Source of the DNA: Deltaproteobacteria bacterium
GTDB lineage: Bacteria; Desulfobacterota; Desulfobacteria; Desulfobacterales; ETH-SRB1
DNA: 6,806 nucleotides
Assembly: GCA_030627475.1 (NCBI GenBank)
Contig: DAOURZ010000073.1
Coordinates: forward strand, 1-6,806
Direction: 5' to 3'
Shown: piece by piece, positions 1 to 6,643 of the stretch
Numbering within the stretch: the stretch's first letter is position 1
Layout of the letters: each line of letters opens with the position of its first letter
Translations under genes and position numbers: made by a program
The notes under the pieces: generated by a model
Database searches by the model: none
Seen by the model: the letters and a program-made list of their open reading frames with translations, nothing else
What the model was told of the DNA's origin: nothing

Positions 1-131
1 CAAAACGCCCCTTTTGCCCAATTTCGGCGTCAGTCTCAAATTTTAAGCCTCGAAATACTCAATGTATTCCTGCATTTAAAATTTTCGCCTTCCTTGAACT
101 TGAACAAAATTGAACATTTTTCAAAGGTCTC
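1..131. repeat. Intergenic sequence with inverted repeat, likely a dispersed repeat family member
   Basis: No gene is visible after the glycosyltransferase stop. AAATTTTAA (38-46) pairs with TTAAAATTT (76-84), and within the loop AATAC (54-58) pairs with GTATT (64-68), giving a nested stem-loop. Three TTGAAC copies occur at about 94-115. The segment resembles an intergenic repeat I associate with Desulfobacterales genomes, but that is recollection. No T-tract follows the stem on the minus strand, so it is not a standard terminator. Confidence 0.4.
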
Positions 132-1409
132 TTATAGTTTTTGTAAAAATAGCAGCGAATGCAGTTTTTCGAGCCTGACGTTCCAGTTATACCGATTTTC
201 TACAACCCGCCTGGCGTTTCTTCCCAGTTCCTCGGCCAGCATGGGCTGTTCCCATAGGGTGGCAATGGCTTCTACATAGGCATCCGGCTCTGCCTTTGTT
301 ACCAGCAAGTCTCGACCCGGAACAGCTTCAATGCCTTCGAACGCCTGTTCTGTGGCCACGATCGGTTTTGCCATGGCCATGGCCTCCAGTACTTTATTCT
401 GAATTCCCCGCGCAATTCGTATGGGCGCTACCGAGATGGCGGCATGCCTGACATAATATCTGATGTCCTTGACTCGGCCAAGCACCTTGACATCAGAGTT
501 TTCCGTGAGGTTCAGAATCTCTTTAGCAGGTTTTGCTCCCACCACATTAAATTGCACCTTACCCAGCCTGTTTCGCAGCCTGGGTAAAACTTTCTTCACA
601 AACCACACCACTGCATCCACGTTTGGGTAGTAATCCATGAGGCCGCAAAAAACCATCGTACAACAAGGTTCCCGATTTTTGTCAGCAATCCGGTTGGAAT
701 CCGGATGGAAATACATGGTGTCCACACCGTTCGGCACTGAATGAATTTTTCCACCCCCTCCTGTCTTCTTCCGCAGAAAATCTGCCTCGGCTTCCGAAAC
801 TACTGTTGTGGCATCAAAAGTATCCACGATTTGCTTTTCATACAAGGCGAGCCGTTTTGCCTCAAGCATGTAGATCCAACTACGCAATTTTCCACTTTGG
901 CCGGCATATTGCTGCCATTTGTCGGAATCAACATCAATCAAGTCCATAATCAAGCGAGGTTTTTGCCTCGAAGTTTTTTGCTTCCGGCTCATAGCAAAAC
1001 AGTTTTTTAAAACAGGAGAGCGAAAGATATATTCCGCCATAGAAGAAGAAAAACAGAGAACAGCACAGACAGGATAATCTGAAAGCACCTTGTTAACATA
1101 CTGAGCAGCTTGATTTTTATAGAATGCCCCAACGCTTAACGGCTTTTTTTTGCAGAGCGCCAGAGCCATGGCAGTGTGTTGGTGGACTTTATTGAGCCTG
1201 TTAAAAGAAGATGTAACGCATCGTGATTTAAGCGTATCTATGTAAAACAGATCGTCAGGGTCATCTACAAAAGTGCAAAGATGAATATTCCAGCCCTTTT
1301 CCCGGAGAAAGCAAAATTCGTGAAAAGAACGAATTTTATCTCCCTTATCGGGTGGATAGGGGATCCTGTGAACAAGCATGAGGAGATGTTTGTTTGTAAA
1401 AGATTTCAT
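132..1409 (-). CDS. Glycosyltransferase, PEP-CTERM/EpsH1-system-associated (TIGR03087-like, GT4 fold)
   Basis: This 425-residue protein is a predicted cytoplasmic GT-B glycosyltransferase that would add a sugar during exopolysaccharide assembly; donor and acceptor cannot be read from the sequence. The N-terminus has the family signature LVHRIPYPPDKGDKIRS (residues 12-28) followed by CTFVDDPDD (45-53). The middle has MDLIDVDSDKW (155-165) and VVSEAEADF (203-211). The C-terminal nucleotide-sugar domain shows PNGVDTMYFHP (226-236), FCGLMDYYPNVDAVVWF (254-270) and RIARGIQNKVLEAMAMAKP (331-349). E342 fits the second Glu of the GT4 EX7E motif, whose first position is Arg334, as I recall for this family. 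Length is normal and no membrane segment is seen. The ATG lies 8 bases after the VanZ-like stop codon with no clear Shine-Dalgarno site, suggesting translational coupling. Family membership is known biology recalled from memory; a role in this locus's polymer is inference. Confidence 0.93.
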   Translation of the reverse strand: MKSFTNKHLLMLVHRIPYPPDKGDKIRSFHEFCFLREKGWNIHLCTFVDDPDDLFYIDTLKSRCVTSSFNRLNKVHQHTAMALALCKKKPLSVGAFYKNQAAQYVNKVLSDYPVCAVLCFSSSMAEYIFRSPVLKNCFAMSRKQKTSRQKPRLIMDLIDVDSDKWQQYAGQSGKLRSWIYMLEAKRLALYEKQIVDTFDATTVVSEAEADFLRKKTGGGGKIHSVPNGVDTMYFHPDSNRIADKNREPCCTMVFCGLMDYYPNVDAVVWFVKKVLPRLRNRLGKVQFNVVGAKPAKEILNLTENSDVKVLGRVKDIRYYVRHAAISVAPIRIARGIQNKVLEAMAMAKPIVATEQAFEGIEAVPGRDLLVTKAEPDAYVEAIATLWEQPMLAEELGRNARRVVENRYNWNVRLEKLHSLLFLQKL

Positions 1410-1417
1410 GTTATCAG

Positions 1418-1819
1418 TTAATTCGTTGCGCCTCGGCGCTTTTTATTTTGCATTACCTTCAGGATAAGCAAAATGCCTGAAACAGCACCAACGGAGTTCA
1501 GTATTATATCACCCCATGAAGGATACCTGCCAGGTATAACAATCTGAATCCCTTCCATAAAGATTCCCAAAACAACCGCAAAACCCAGGGCAACCCACGC
1601 TCTTTTATCTATTTTTCTTACTACTTTTTCAAGTGCCTGATTGCAGAGGTATGTGAACACCATGAACATGGGCACGTGGAGAAGATTCTGAAGCGTTGGA
1701 TCCATGCCTGCCCAAAAAGAGAAGGAACCTTTGGTATTAGCCATCGGTATTAGCGACGTCATGAGCATGCATGCAGTGTATAAAAAGAAGATTGCTCTCC
1801 TGAAAGGCAAAATTGACAT
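1418..1819 (-). CDS. VanZ-like small membrane protein
   Basis: From the ATG at 1819 the product has 133 residues. Four hydrophobic helices are visible: ILPFRRAIFFLYTACMLM near the N-terminus, LLHVPMFMVFTYL, AWVALGFAVVLGIFMEGIQ and ILNSVGAVSGILLIL. The block EGIQIVIPGRYPSWGDIILN is the typical VanZ core (Glu-x2-Q, PGR, a conserved Asp and Asn). VanZ confers low-level teicoplanin resistance in enterococci, but relatives are common in exopolysaccharide/exosortase loci, where their job is not established, so I assign no reaction. Start choice: this ATG is two bases after the stop of the upstream fusion gene and sits just before the first helix. The frame stays open to a TTG at 1879, with purine-rich AAAGGGG just before it, giving 153 residues and a 58-base overlap. 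The extra 20 residues are polar and unlike the family, so I prefer the ATG. Confidence 0.85.
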   Translation of the reverse strand: MSILPFRRAIFFLYTACMLMTSLIPMANTKGSFSFWAGMDPTLQNLLHVPMFMVFTYLCNQALEKVVRKIDKRAWVALGFAVVLGIFMEGIQIVIPGRYPSWGDIILNSVGAVSGILLILKVMQNKKRRGATN

Positions 1820-1821
1820 TT

Positions 1822-4173
1822 TTAACGGTTTCCCGGTATTGGTTTCAACTGGGGTCCTCTCTCTGTATCTTTTACGCAAAACCCCTTTCCCTTTAATAGT
1901 TCCCGAATTTGATCGGCACGTGCCCAGTTTTTTTGATTTTTTGCAAAGGTTCGCTCCTGTAAAAGGTTGAGCAACTCGGGGTCAAATTGCTGTATTTCAA
2001 AATCAAATATATTGAAAATTATATCTATTTTTTTTAATACGCCGATAATAGAATCCGCTTCTGTTCTATCTATAAGACCTTTTGAGATTAACTTGTTAAT
2101 TTGTTTTATAAATTTGAATATAGCGGAAAGCGCTGACGAAATATTCAGATCGTCATCCATTACATCGCCAATATCTTGTTTGAAATCATCTGTTAATTGA
2201 TCAATTTTCTTATAGGGTTGCCCATCCTTAAGATGGTTCAGCCGGTCGACACATTCATCCAGTTTTTGCAGGGAACGGCGAGCTTGCTGTAATACCTCGT
2301 CAGAATAGTGAAGCGGTTTTCTGTAATGGTTTGAAAGTAACCAGAACCTGATCTCTCTTCCGGTATACCCTTTTTGTAATAGCTCTCGTATGGTTACTTT
2401 GTCCTTTTTTGAAGAGGTTGCGTTTTGGCTGTTTATCCGTACTTGTTCGCTATGCAGCCAATACCGGGCCATTGGTTTTCCGGTCAGGGATTCGCAGATC
2501 GCAATTTCGTTTTCATGGTGGGGAAAAATCAACGCGCGACTGCTGGTATGGATATCAAAGCTTTCCCCTAAATACTTCATAGCCATTGCAACACATTCAA
2601 TATGCCATCCTGGTTGTATGTTCCCCCATTCAGTTTTCGTATAGATGCCTCGCTTGAGTTCTGAAAGCTTGGCTCGTTTTAACAAGGTGAAATCTCTGGG
2701 GTTATCTTTCTCGTAATCGTCAAGATCGACGGTTGATCCCACCTTTATTTTATTCAAATCAAGCCTGGATAGTTTGCCATATCCGGAACATCTGGAGATA
2801 TCAAAGTATATTGAGTTAAATTTTTCGTAGGCCATTCCTTTTTCAAGAAGCCTTCGTGTAAGGTTGACCATATCTTCCACATGGTCACTTGCTTTTGGAT
2901 ATTCCGTAGCGGGTTTGATGCCGATAGCTTCAATATCTTCAAAAAAAGCTGTAGTATATTTTTCAGTAAACGGCTTCAAATCCATTCCGGCTCTTTCTGA
3001 TCCCTGAATCGTCCGATCATCCAGGTCTGTGATGTTTACCACATGAGTGACTTCGTATCCTTTGTATTCCAGGTATTGTATAAGTAAGTCGCTTGCAACA
3101 AATCGGCGAGCGAGACCTATATCTATATAGTCGTCGACAGTTGGTCCACACGAATAGATGGAGACACATCCTGATTGCAGAGGAGTGAACGGTTCCCTGG
3201 ATCTGGTCATGGTATTATAAAAACGCAGAGACGGCACTTCTTTTACGGCAAAAAGAGGTGTGCTCAAATATCGTTCTCCGCTGTCAGGGAAAATAACAAC
3301 CAATATTCCATGTTCCATCTCTTTGGCAATTTGCTGTGCTGCAACCATTGCAGCTCCTGAACTCATCCCCACAAAAAGTCCTTCTTGTCTGGCAAGTTGT
3401 CTTGCCATATCAAAGGCCTCATCATCTTCTATGTTGAGCTTTTTATTTAGACGATTCTTTTCATATATCTCCGGACGATACGCCTCTCTCATATTTTTAA
3501 GGCCCTGAATCTTGTGCCCAAGATATGGTTCAACTCCAATAATCTGTATGTCCGGATTATACTCTTTCAACCGCCTTGAGATTCCCATGATCGTGCCGCT
3601 CGTGCCGAGAGTTGCAATAACTGAGCGCACTTGTCCGCCTGTCTGATCCCATATTTCTTCTGCAGTACCGTGATAGTGCGCCAACCAATTTGCTTTGCTG
3701 TTAAACTGGTCTGTTAAAAAATATTTGTCGGGATTCTCCCTGGCTAACCGGTATGCTTCTTCAATAGCACCGTCCGTGCCGAGATGCACGGAAGTGAGGT
3801 GAAGTTCAGCTCCCATTGCTTTCAATATCTTTTGCCGTTCGGAGCTGGCACCCTCTGACATGGTAAGCAAAAGACGATAACCCTTTATTGCGCAAACCAT
3901 GGCCAAACCGATCCCTGTATTTCCGCTTGTTGCTTCCAGTATAATCTTGTCCGGAGTTAACGTACCGTCAGCCTCGCCTGTTTCTATCATGCAAAGAGCA
4001 GTTCTATCCTTAATCGAACCGCCGGGATTGAAGTATTCTAATTTTGCCAGAATTTGTACTTCGGGGTTCGGATTTAACCTCTTAATCTCAACTAAAGGAG
4101 TATTTCCGATTTTATTTAATAGCGAATACATGTTAGATGTATACCCACAACTACTGTCTATATTACAATCCAA
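1822..4173 (-). CDS. Cysteine synthase fused to a cysteinyl-tRNA synthetase-like domain lacking ATP-site motifs
   Basis: The 783-residue product joins two complete enzymes. Residues about 15-308 are a fold-type II PLP cysteine synthase (CysK/CysM). They carry NPGGSIKDR (PLP Lys55), TSGNTG (82-87), the phosphate loop GTSGT (190-194) and PDSGERYLST (296-305, Ser298). They would make cysteine from O-acetyl- or O-phosphoserine and sulfide. After a linker of about seven residues, 315-783 match full-length CysRS, including NITDLDD (380-386), GWHIEC, FPHHENE and the C-terminal ARADQIR...RGPQLKP segment. Zinc ligands C342, C527, H552 and E556 are present, as are W523 and T382 of the cysteine pocket. 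The ATP motifs are altered: HIGH is DIGL (351-354), GGGxD is TSSRA (543-547) and KMSKS is NATSS (584-588). Normal tRNA charging is therefore doubtful. The TTG at 4173 overlaps femAB by 11 bases and has AGGA six bases upstream. ATG Met15 at 4131 fits the family N-terminus better and is a real alternative. Confidence 0.9.
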   Translation of the reverse strand: MDCNIDSSCGYTSNMYSLLNKIGNTPLVEIKRLNPNPEVQILAKLEYFNPGGSIKDRTALCMIETGEADGTLTPDKIILEATSGNTGIGLAMVCAIKGYRLLLTMSEGASSERQKILKAMGAELHLTSVHLGTDGAIEEAYRLARENPDKYFLTDQFNSKANWLAHYHGTAEEIWDQTGGQVRSVIATLGTSGTIMGISRRLKEYNPDIQIIGVEPYLGHKIQGLKNMREAYRPEIYEKNRLNKKLNIEDDEAFDMARQLARQEGLFVGMSSGAAMVAAQQIAKEMEHGILVVIFPDSGERYLSTPLFAVKEVPSLRFYNTMTRSREPFTPLQSGCVSIYSCGPTVDDYIDIGLARRFVASDLLIQYLEYKGYEVTHVVNITDLDDRTIQGSERAGMDLKPFTEKYTTAFFEDIEAIGIKPATEYPKASDHVEDMVNLTRRLLEKGMAYEKFNSIYFDISRCSGYGKLSRLDLNKIKVGSTVDLDDYEKDNPRDFTLLKRAKLSELKRGIYTKTEWGNIQPGWHIECVAMAMKYLGESFDIHTSSRALIFPHHENEIAICESLTGKPMARYWLHSEQVRINSQNATSSKKDKVTIRELLQKGYTGREIRFWLLSNHYRKPLHYSDEVLQQARRSLQKLDECVDRLNHLKDGQPYKKIDQLTDDFKQDIGDVMDDDLNISSALSAIFKFIKQINKLISKGLIDRTEADSIIGVLKKIDIIFNIFDFEIQQFDPELLNLLQERTFAKNQKNWARADQIRELLKGKGFCVKDTERGPQLKPIPGNR

Positions 4174-5383
4174 TGTGTTTCCTGATTATTGGTCCTATAA
4201 GTTTTGTAAGATTGACAGGTAGATTTTGCCAATATCGTATTGCTTTATTATATTTTGAACTATTATCAGATTTATTTTCGAATTCATTAAACTTGTTGCC
4301 CTTCAATGATACATAATGCCAGTGTAAAGTCTCTGATTTAGCACCCCACTGTTTTTTAAAATTATAGGTTCCTTCACCTGGTGTTGAGCGACCAAAATCA
4401 AACTGATTATATCCAAAATCACATGCATATTCTATCATTGTCCAGTAAAGAAGCATGTTTGGATTATGTTTGCGATATTTTCTTAAGGCCGAGGACCAGG
4501 GGTTCTCTAATATGCGTTTAAAACCAACGATTAAACTACAGGCTGCAGGTTTGTTTTCTTTGTAAATTATGACTATTTTGGCTTTGCCATGAAACGTTTC
4601 AATAACGTTTTTCATAAAATGTTTTGAATGAACAGGCGATCCGAGATCTCTCATATTCATTGAAAACACGTCATAAAAATCATCTAAAAGTTCAAGTCCG
4701 CCAATTCGAGATTTCAGACCTTCTTTCATTGGTTTTCTGATTTGACTACGTAGCTTTGATTTAAAGGATTTCATTAATTTTTCAGATGAATCCGGAAGCT
4801 CAAGAAGCATGCGTACCTTATGCGACTTTGTCGCATAACTGATTGCTGATAGCTGATTGCTCATAGTTGATAACTCATGGCTTATAGCTGATAAGTCATA
4901 GTTTGTAGAATTATTCTTTGAGCTTTGAGCTTTGAGCTTTGAGCTTTTATTTAGGCATGAAATGGATTTGATGTGGCGAAGTTCTATGTTGTCAACTTTA
5001 AGCTTCTTGCCAAGGTTTATAGCTTCGCATAGTAAAGCTTTTTCTATTTCATCGTTATCTGCCAGGATGCCACCCATATCAAAATAGGGAATTGAAATTA
5101 AGCTATTGCCAAAGATGAAGTGTTTCAGATGAACAAGTGGGAGGATACCAACAATTGGGTTTATTGAGTTCGTGGCGGTATCCTTCCTTGGGCTTTTAGC
5201 TTTAAGCTTTAAGCTGTTTACCGCTACCAGGTAATACGTTTTGTGGCTATACGTTTTTTCTATTACGTTTTTCCAGCCAGACAGGTGATAGAGCGTACCC
5301 TGGAGGTGTTTTTCGACGTATTTGTCCCAAGCCTGTTGGTCTGTTGTTCTATATGGTCTGATTGTAATCATATCCAAAGCCAT
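4163..5383 (-). CDS. FemAB-related acyl/aminoacyl transferase, PEP-CTERM-associated, with in-frame repeat insertions
   Basis: The 406-residue protein has the duplicated GNAT-like fold of FemAB/FemX proteins, which transfer amino acids from aminoacyl-tRNA to cell-wall or polymer precursors in the cytoplasm. Family blocks are clear: GTLYHLSGWKNVIEKTYSHK (29-48), VGILPLVHLKHFIFGNSLIS (78-97), MRDLGSPVHSKHF (244-256), ENPWSSALRKYRKHNPNMLL (293-312), FDFGRSTPGEGTYNFKKQWG (328-347). This pattern matches the PEP-CTERM-associated group (TIGR03019) as I remember it. The acceptor and donor are unknown. Two stretches, about 57-73 and 142-189, are not family-like. They are built from short repeats read in frame (SLKLKAK, SSKLKAQ and three LS-A-I-S heptads). 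Removing them leaves roughly 340 residues, near the expected family length. The ATG follows A-rich sequence with no Shine-Dalgarno site; Met5 at 5371 is an alternative. An inverted-repeat element ends six bases upstream. Confidence 0.9.
   Translation of the reverse strand: MALDMITIRPYRTTDQQAWDKYVEKHLQGTLYHLSGWKNVIEKTYSHKTYYLVAVNSLKLKAKSPRKDTATNSINPIVGILPLVHLKHFIFGNSLISIPYFDMGGILADNDEIEKALLCEAINLGKKLKVDNIELRHIKSISCLNKSSKLKAQSSKNNSTNYDLSAISHELSTMSNQLSAISYATKSHKVRMLLELPDSSEKLMKSFKSKLRSQIRKPMKEGLKSRIGGLELLDDFYDVFSMNMRDLGSPVHSKHFMKNVIETFHGKAKIVIIYKENKPAACSLIVGFKRILENPWSSALRKYRKHNPNMLLYWTMIEYACDFGYNQFDFGRSTPGEGTYNFKKQWGAKSETLHWHYVSLKGNKFNEFENKSDNSSKYNKAIRYWQNLPVNLTKLIGPIIRKHIGL
4818..4838. repeat. 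Perfect 9-bp hairpin at the edge of the femAB insertion
   Basis: TTATGCGAC (4818-4826), loop TTT, then GTCGCATAA (4830-4838) forms a perfect inverted repeat. It directly abuts the 21-bp repeats and encodes the residues around YATKSHK (183-189), where family similarity resumes. It may mark one boundary of the inserted sequence. Confidence 0.75.
4838..4900 (-). repeat. Three degenerate 21-bp direct repeats inside femAB
   Basis: Residues 162-182 are three heptads: YDLSAIS, HELSTMS and NQLSAIS, each from 21 bases. The DNA copies differ at several sites but keep the LS-A/T-I/M-S core. Similar TCAGCTATCAGC-type repeats are scattered in many bacterial genomes, as I recall. Here they interrupt a conserved transferase. 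Confidence 0.8.
4918..4945 (-). repeat. Four tandem copies of a 7-bp unit inside femAB
   Basis: On the coding strand AGCTCAA is repeated four times without error. Because 7 is not a multiple of 3, three copies cycle through all frames and encode the heptad SSKLKAQ (residues 147-153), which begins again at 154-156. No frame of this unit contains a stop codon, so copy-number changes of three keep the gene open. Confidence 0.9.
5192..5215 (-). repeat. Second 7-bp repeat tract inside femAB
   Basis: The coding strand reads AGCTTAA twice followed by a degenerate AGCTAAA, encoding SLKLKAK at residues 57-63. It is a one-base variant of the AGCTCAA unit found about 250 bases downstream in the same gene. 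It lies in a loop between family blocks. Confidence 0.8.
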
Positions 5384-5389
5384 TTTTTT

Positions 5390-5416
5390 AAAGCGGGCTA
5401 TCCACTTAACGCAAGT
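5390..5416 (+). repeat. Left terminal inverted repeat (27 bp)
   Basis: This arm pairs perfectly with 5520-5546. It is the arm next to femAB, and the match stops exactly at both ends (5389/5547 and 5417/5519 do not pair). Confidence 0.85.
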
Positions 5417-5519
5417 TAAAAAGAAATATCTATTTGAATAGATTGCTCTTTTTCCAATTTTTGATTTTTATTCAAAAATGGCCAAATACTCTTTAAATTC
5501 AAAGAATTAAGGACGATCG

Positions 5520-5546
5520 ACTTGCGTTAAGTGGATAGCCCGCTTT
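5520..5546 (-). repeat. Right terminal inverted repeat (27 bp)
   Basis: This is the perfect reverse complement of 5390-5416. Just outside it, at 5548-5553, the minus strand reads TATAAT, a perfect -10 hexamer, but there is no good -35 hexamer 16-18 bases upstream. A promoter here for femAB is possible and unproven. Confidence 0.85.
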
Positions 5547-5648
5547 CATTATATTAAATTGTTTGATCACCTATTAATTGCAAATTAATGTCCCTATCCT
5601 GGCAAGAGATAATGTCTCTAATAGAGATCAAGGATCACGTGTCGGTAG

Positions 5649-6611
5649 TTAAATGTCAGAAGAGACCTGTTTTTTGAAAGCGGGATTTCGTATGATTTTT
5701 TTAAGGGTATCCGCGTGATCCTGAAGATCTTTCAGGTTATTGAAGTGTAATTTTATACTAAATGTATTGCCTTCAAAATTTTTTGGGGGAATCAATTTCA
5801 TACCGTTTCCGAGCTTTAAGCCTTTAACAAGTTCTTCAAATTTCTGTTCAGCACGAGTGATTGATGGGTAGCGTCTCTTTTTTAAATAAAATCTTGATTT
5901 TTCGGTTTTTTTAGTTCGATCAAGTTCATCATTTTGCAGAATTTCCTGAAAATCGCTTTCTTGAATAACTTTCATAACCGGAATATTCTCACGAAGAGAA
6001 ATTTCACTAATTAGTGTTATTAGTTCTCTTTGCTTGTTCAACCCCAGCTTAAGGTCATTAAAAATTTTTACAAAAGCAATACCGGCATCTTTTTCAAATG
6101 TACCGAGTTCTACTGCCATTGAAAGAGAAATAATGTTGGATAGCACGCAGTTTTGAATAGGCAATGGAAGATGATAGATATTTATTATTTTCTTTATCAG
6201 AGCTGGATTATGCGGCAAACCAAGTAATGATGCCTCGTCAGCGAGACTTGTCATATCTTTAAAAAAGCCGGAAAGCATAAAGAGAGATACGGACTGTTCA
6301 ATCAGATTGAGTGGCCTTTGGAATGAATTATCTGTTATTGCAAATTTTACGCAGTCAAGCTTGTTGGCGTTAGAGCCTGGAATTTTCGCCTCAATATTCA
6401 ACAAACCAAGTATACGGCACGCCTCAATTCGCCGGAAACCGCATATGATGGTATATTTTGATTTTTTTTTTATTAATATCGGGGAATTTATCAAACCCAC
6501 ATTCTTAATAGAATCTACAATATCATCTATGCCCGTCTCGGTTGTGATGCGAAAGGTTTGATCCTCTAAATCTATAAGTGACAGTGGAACCTGTTTTTTT
6601 TTAAAGTCCAT
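5649..6611 (-). CDS. ParB-like DNA-binding protein (ParB/Srx N-terminal domain plus HTH)
   Basis: The product has 320 residues. The N-terminal ParB/sulfiredoxin-fold domain spans about 6-95. It starts VPLSLIDLEDQTFRI, then has the segment IDDIVDSIKNVGLINSPILI (28-47) and the box GFRRIEACR (58-66), the counterpart of the GERRxRA CTP/DNA-contact motif of ParB. DNSFQRPLNLIEQ (94-106) matches the following NxQRxxLxPxE motif. Residues about 118-170 resemble the ParB central helix-turn-helix region. The C-terminal third (about 230-320) is basic and unlike the classical ParB dimer domain. Such proteins act in DNA segregation or as transcription regulators. With no parA partner visible here, I favour a regulator, but that is inference. 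The ATG has GGA six bases upstream. A promoter candidate lies at 6686-6715. The gene is AT-rich and separated from femAB by 265 bases, so it may be a separate transcription unit. Confidence 0.85.
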   Translation of the reverse strand: MDFKKKQVPLSLIDLEDQTFRITTETGIDDIVDSIKNVGLINSPILIKKKSKYTIICGFRRIEACRILGLLNIEAKIPGSNANKLDCVKFAITDNSFQRPLNLIEQSVSLFMLSGFFKDMTSLADEASLLGLPHNPALIKKIINIYHLPLPIQNCVLSNIISLSMAVELGTFEKDAGIAFVKIFNDLKLGLNKQRELITLISEISLRENIPVMKVIQESDFQEILQNDELDRTKKTEKSRFYLKKRRYPSITRAEQKFEELVKGLKLGNGMKLIPPKNFEGNTFSIKLHFNNLKDLQDHADTLKKIIRNPAFKKQVSSDI

Positions 6612-6643
6612 ATTTTTTCCGTCAATCAGCTTTAGGGTTTTGC

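Larger units (their letters stand above)
5390..5546. mobile_element. 157-bp MITE-like element with perfect 27-bp terminal inverted repeats
   Basis: Positions 5390-5416 and 5520-5546 are perfect reverse complements over 27 bases; the left arm begins AAAGCGGGCTATCC and the right arm ends GGATAGCCCGCTTT. Between them lie about 103 AT-rich bases with no credible coding sequence and a nested 8-bp repeat (TTTGAATA at 5433-5440, TATTCAAA at 5469-5476). The flanks abutting each end are similar in direct orientation (CATTTTTTT at 5381-5389, CATTATATT at 5547-5555, 7 of 9 identical), which could be a decayed target duplication or chance in AT-rich DNA. Size, terminal repeats and lack of genes fit a non-autonomous miniature transposon. 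An alternative is a large structured leader RNA. It lies between the ParB-like gene and femAB, ending six bases from the femAB ATG. There is no T-tract after the stem on the minus strand, so it does not look like an intrinsic terminator. Confidence 0.65.

Noticed and set aside
1704..1970. 88-codon open frame on the plus strand
   Set aside because: It lies antisense to the well-supported VanZ-like gene and the end of the fusion gene and shows no family features. The same applies to the other plus-strand open frames.
2754..2942. 62-codon minus-strand frame inside the CysRS-like region
   Set aside because: It is an out-of-frame shadow of the fusion gene with no independent evidence.
2410..3123. 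Sequencing error as the cause of the missing HIGH and KMSKS motifs
   Set aside because: The frame is continuous, and three separate motifs are changed by substitutions at several codons while neighbouring conserved residues are intact. HIGH to DIGL alone could be two single-base changes, but GGGxD and KMSKS need many.
5390..5546. The 27-bp stem as an intrinsic terminator between the ParB-like gene and femAB
   Set aside because: The loop is about 103 bases and the stem is followed by A residues on the minus strand, not a T-tract.
5573..5589. ATTAATT-GCA-AATTAAT hairpin as a terminator of the ParB-like gene
   Set aside because: The stem is entirely A/T and no T-tract follows on the minus strand.
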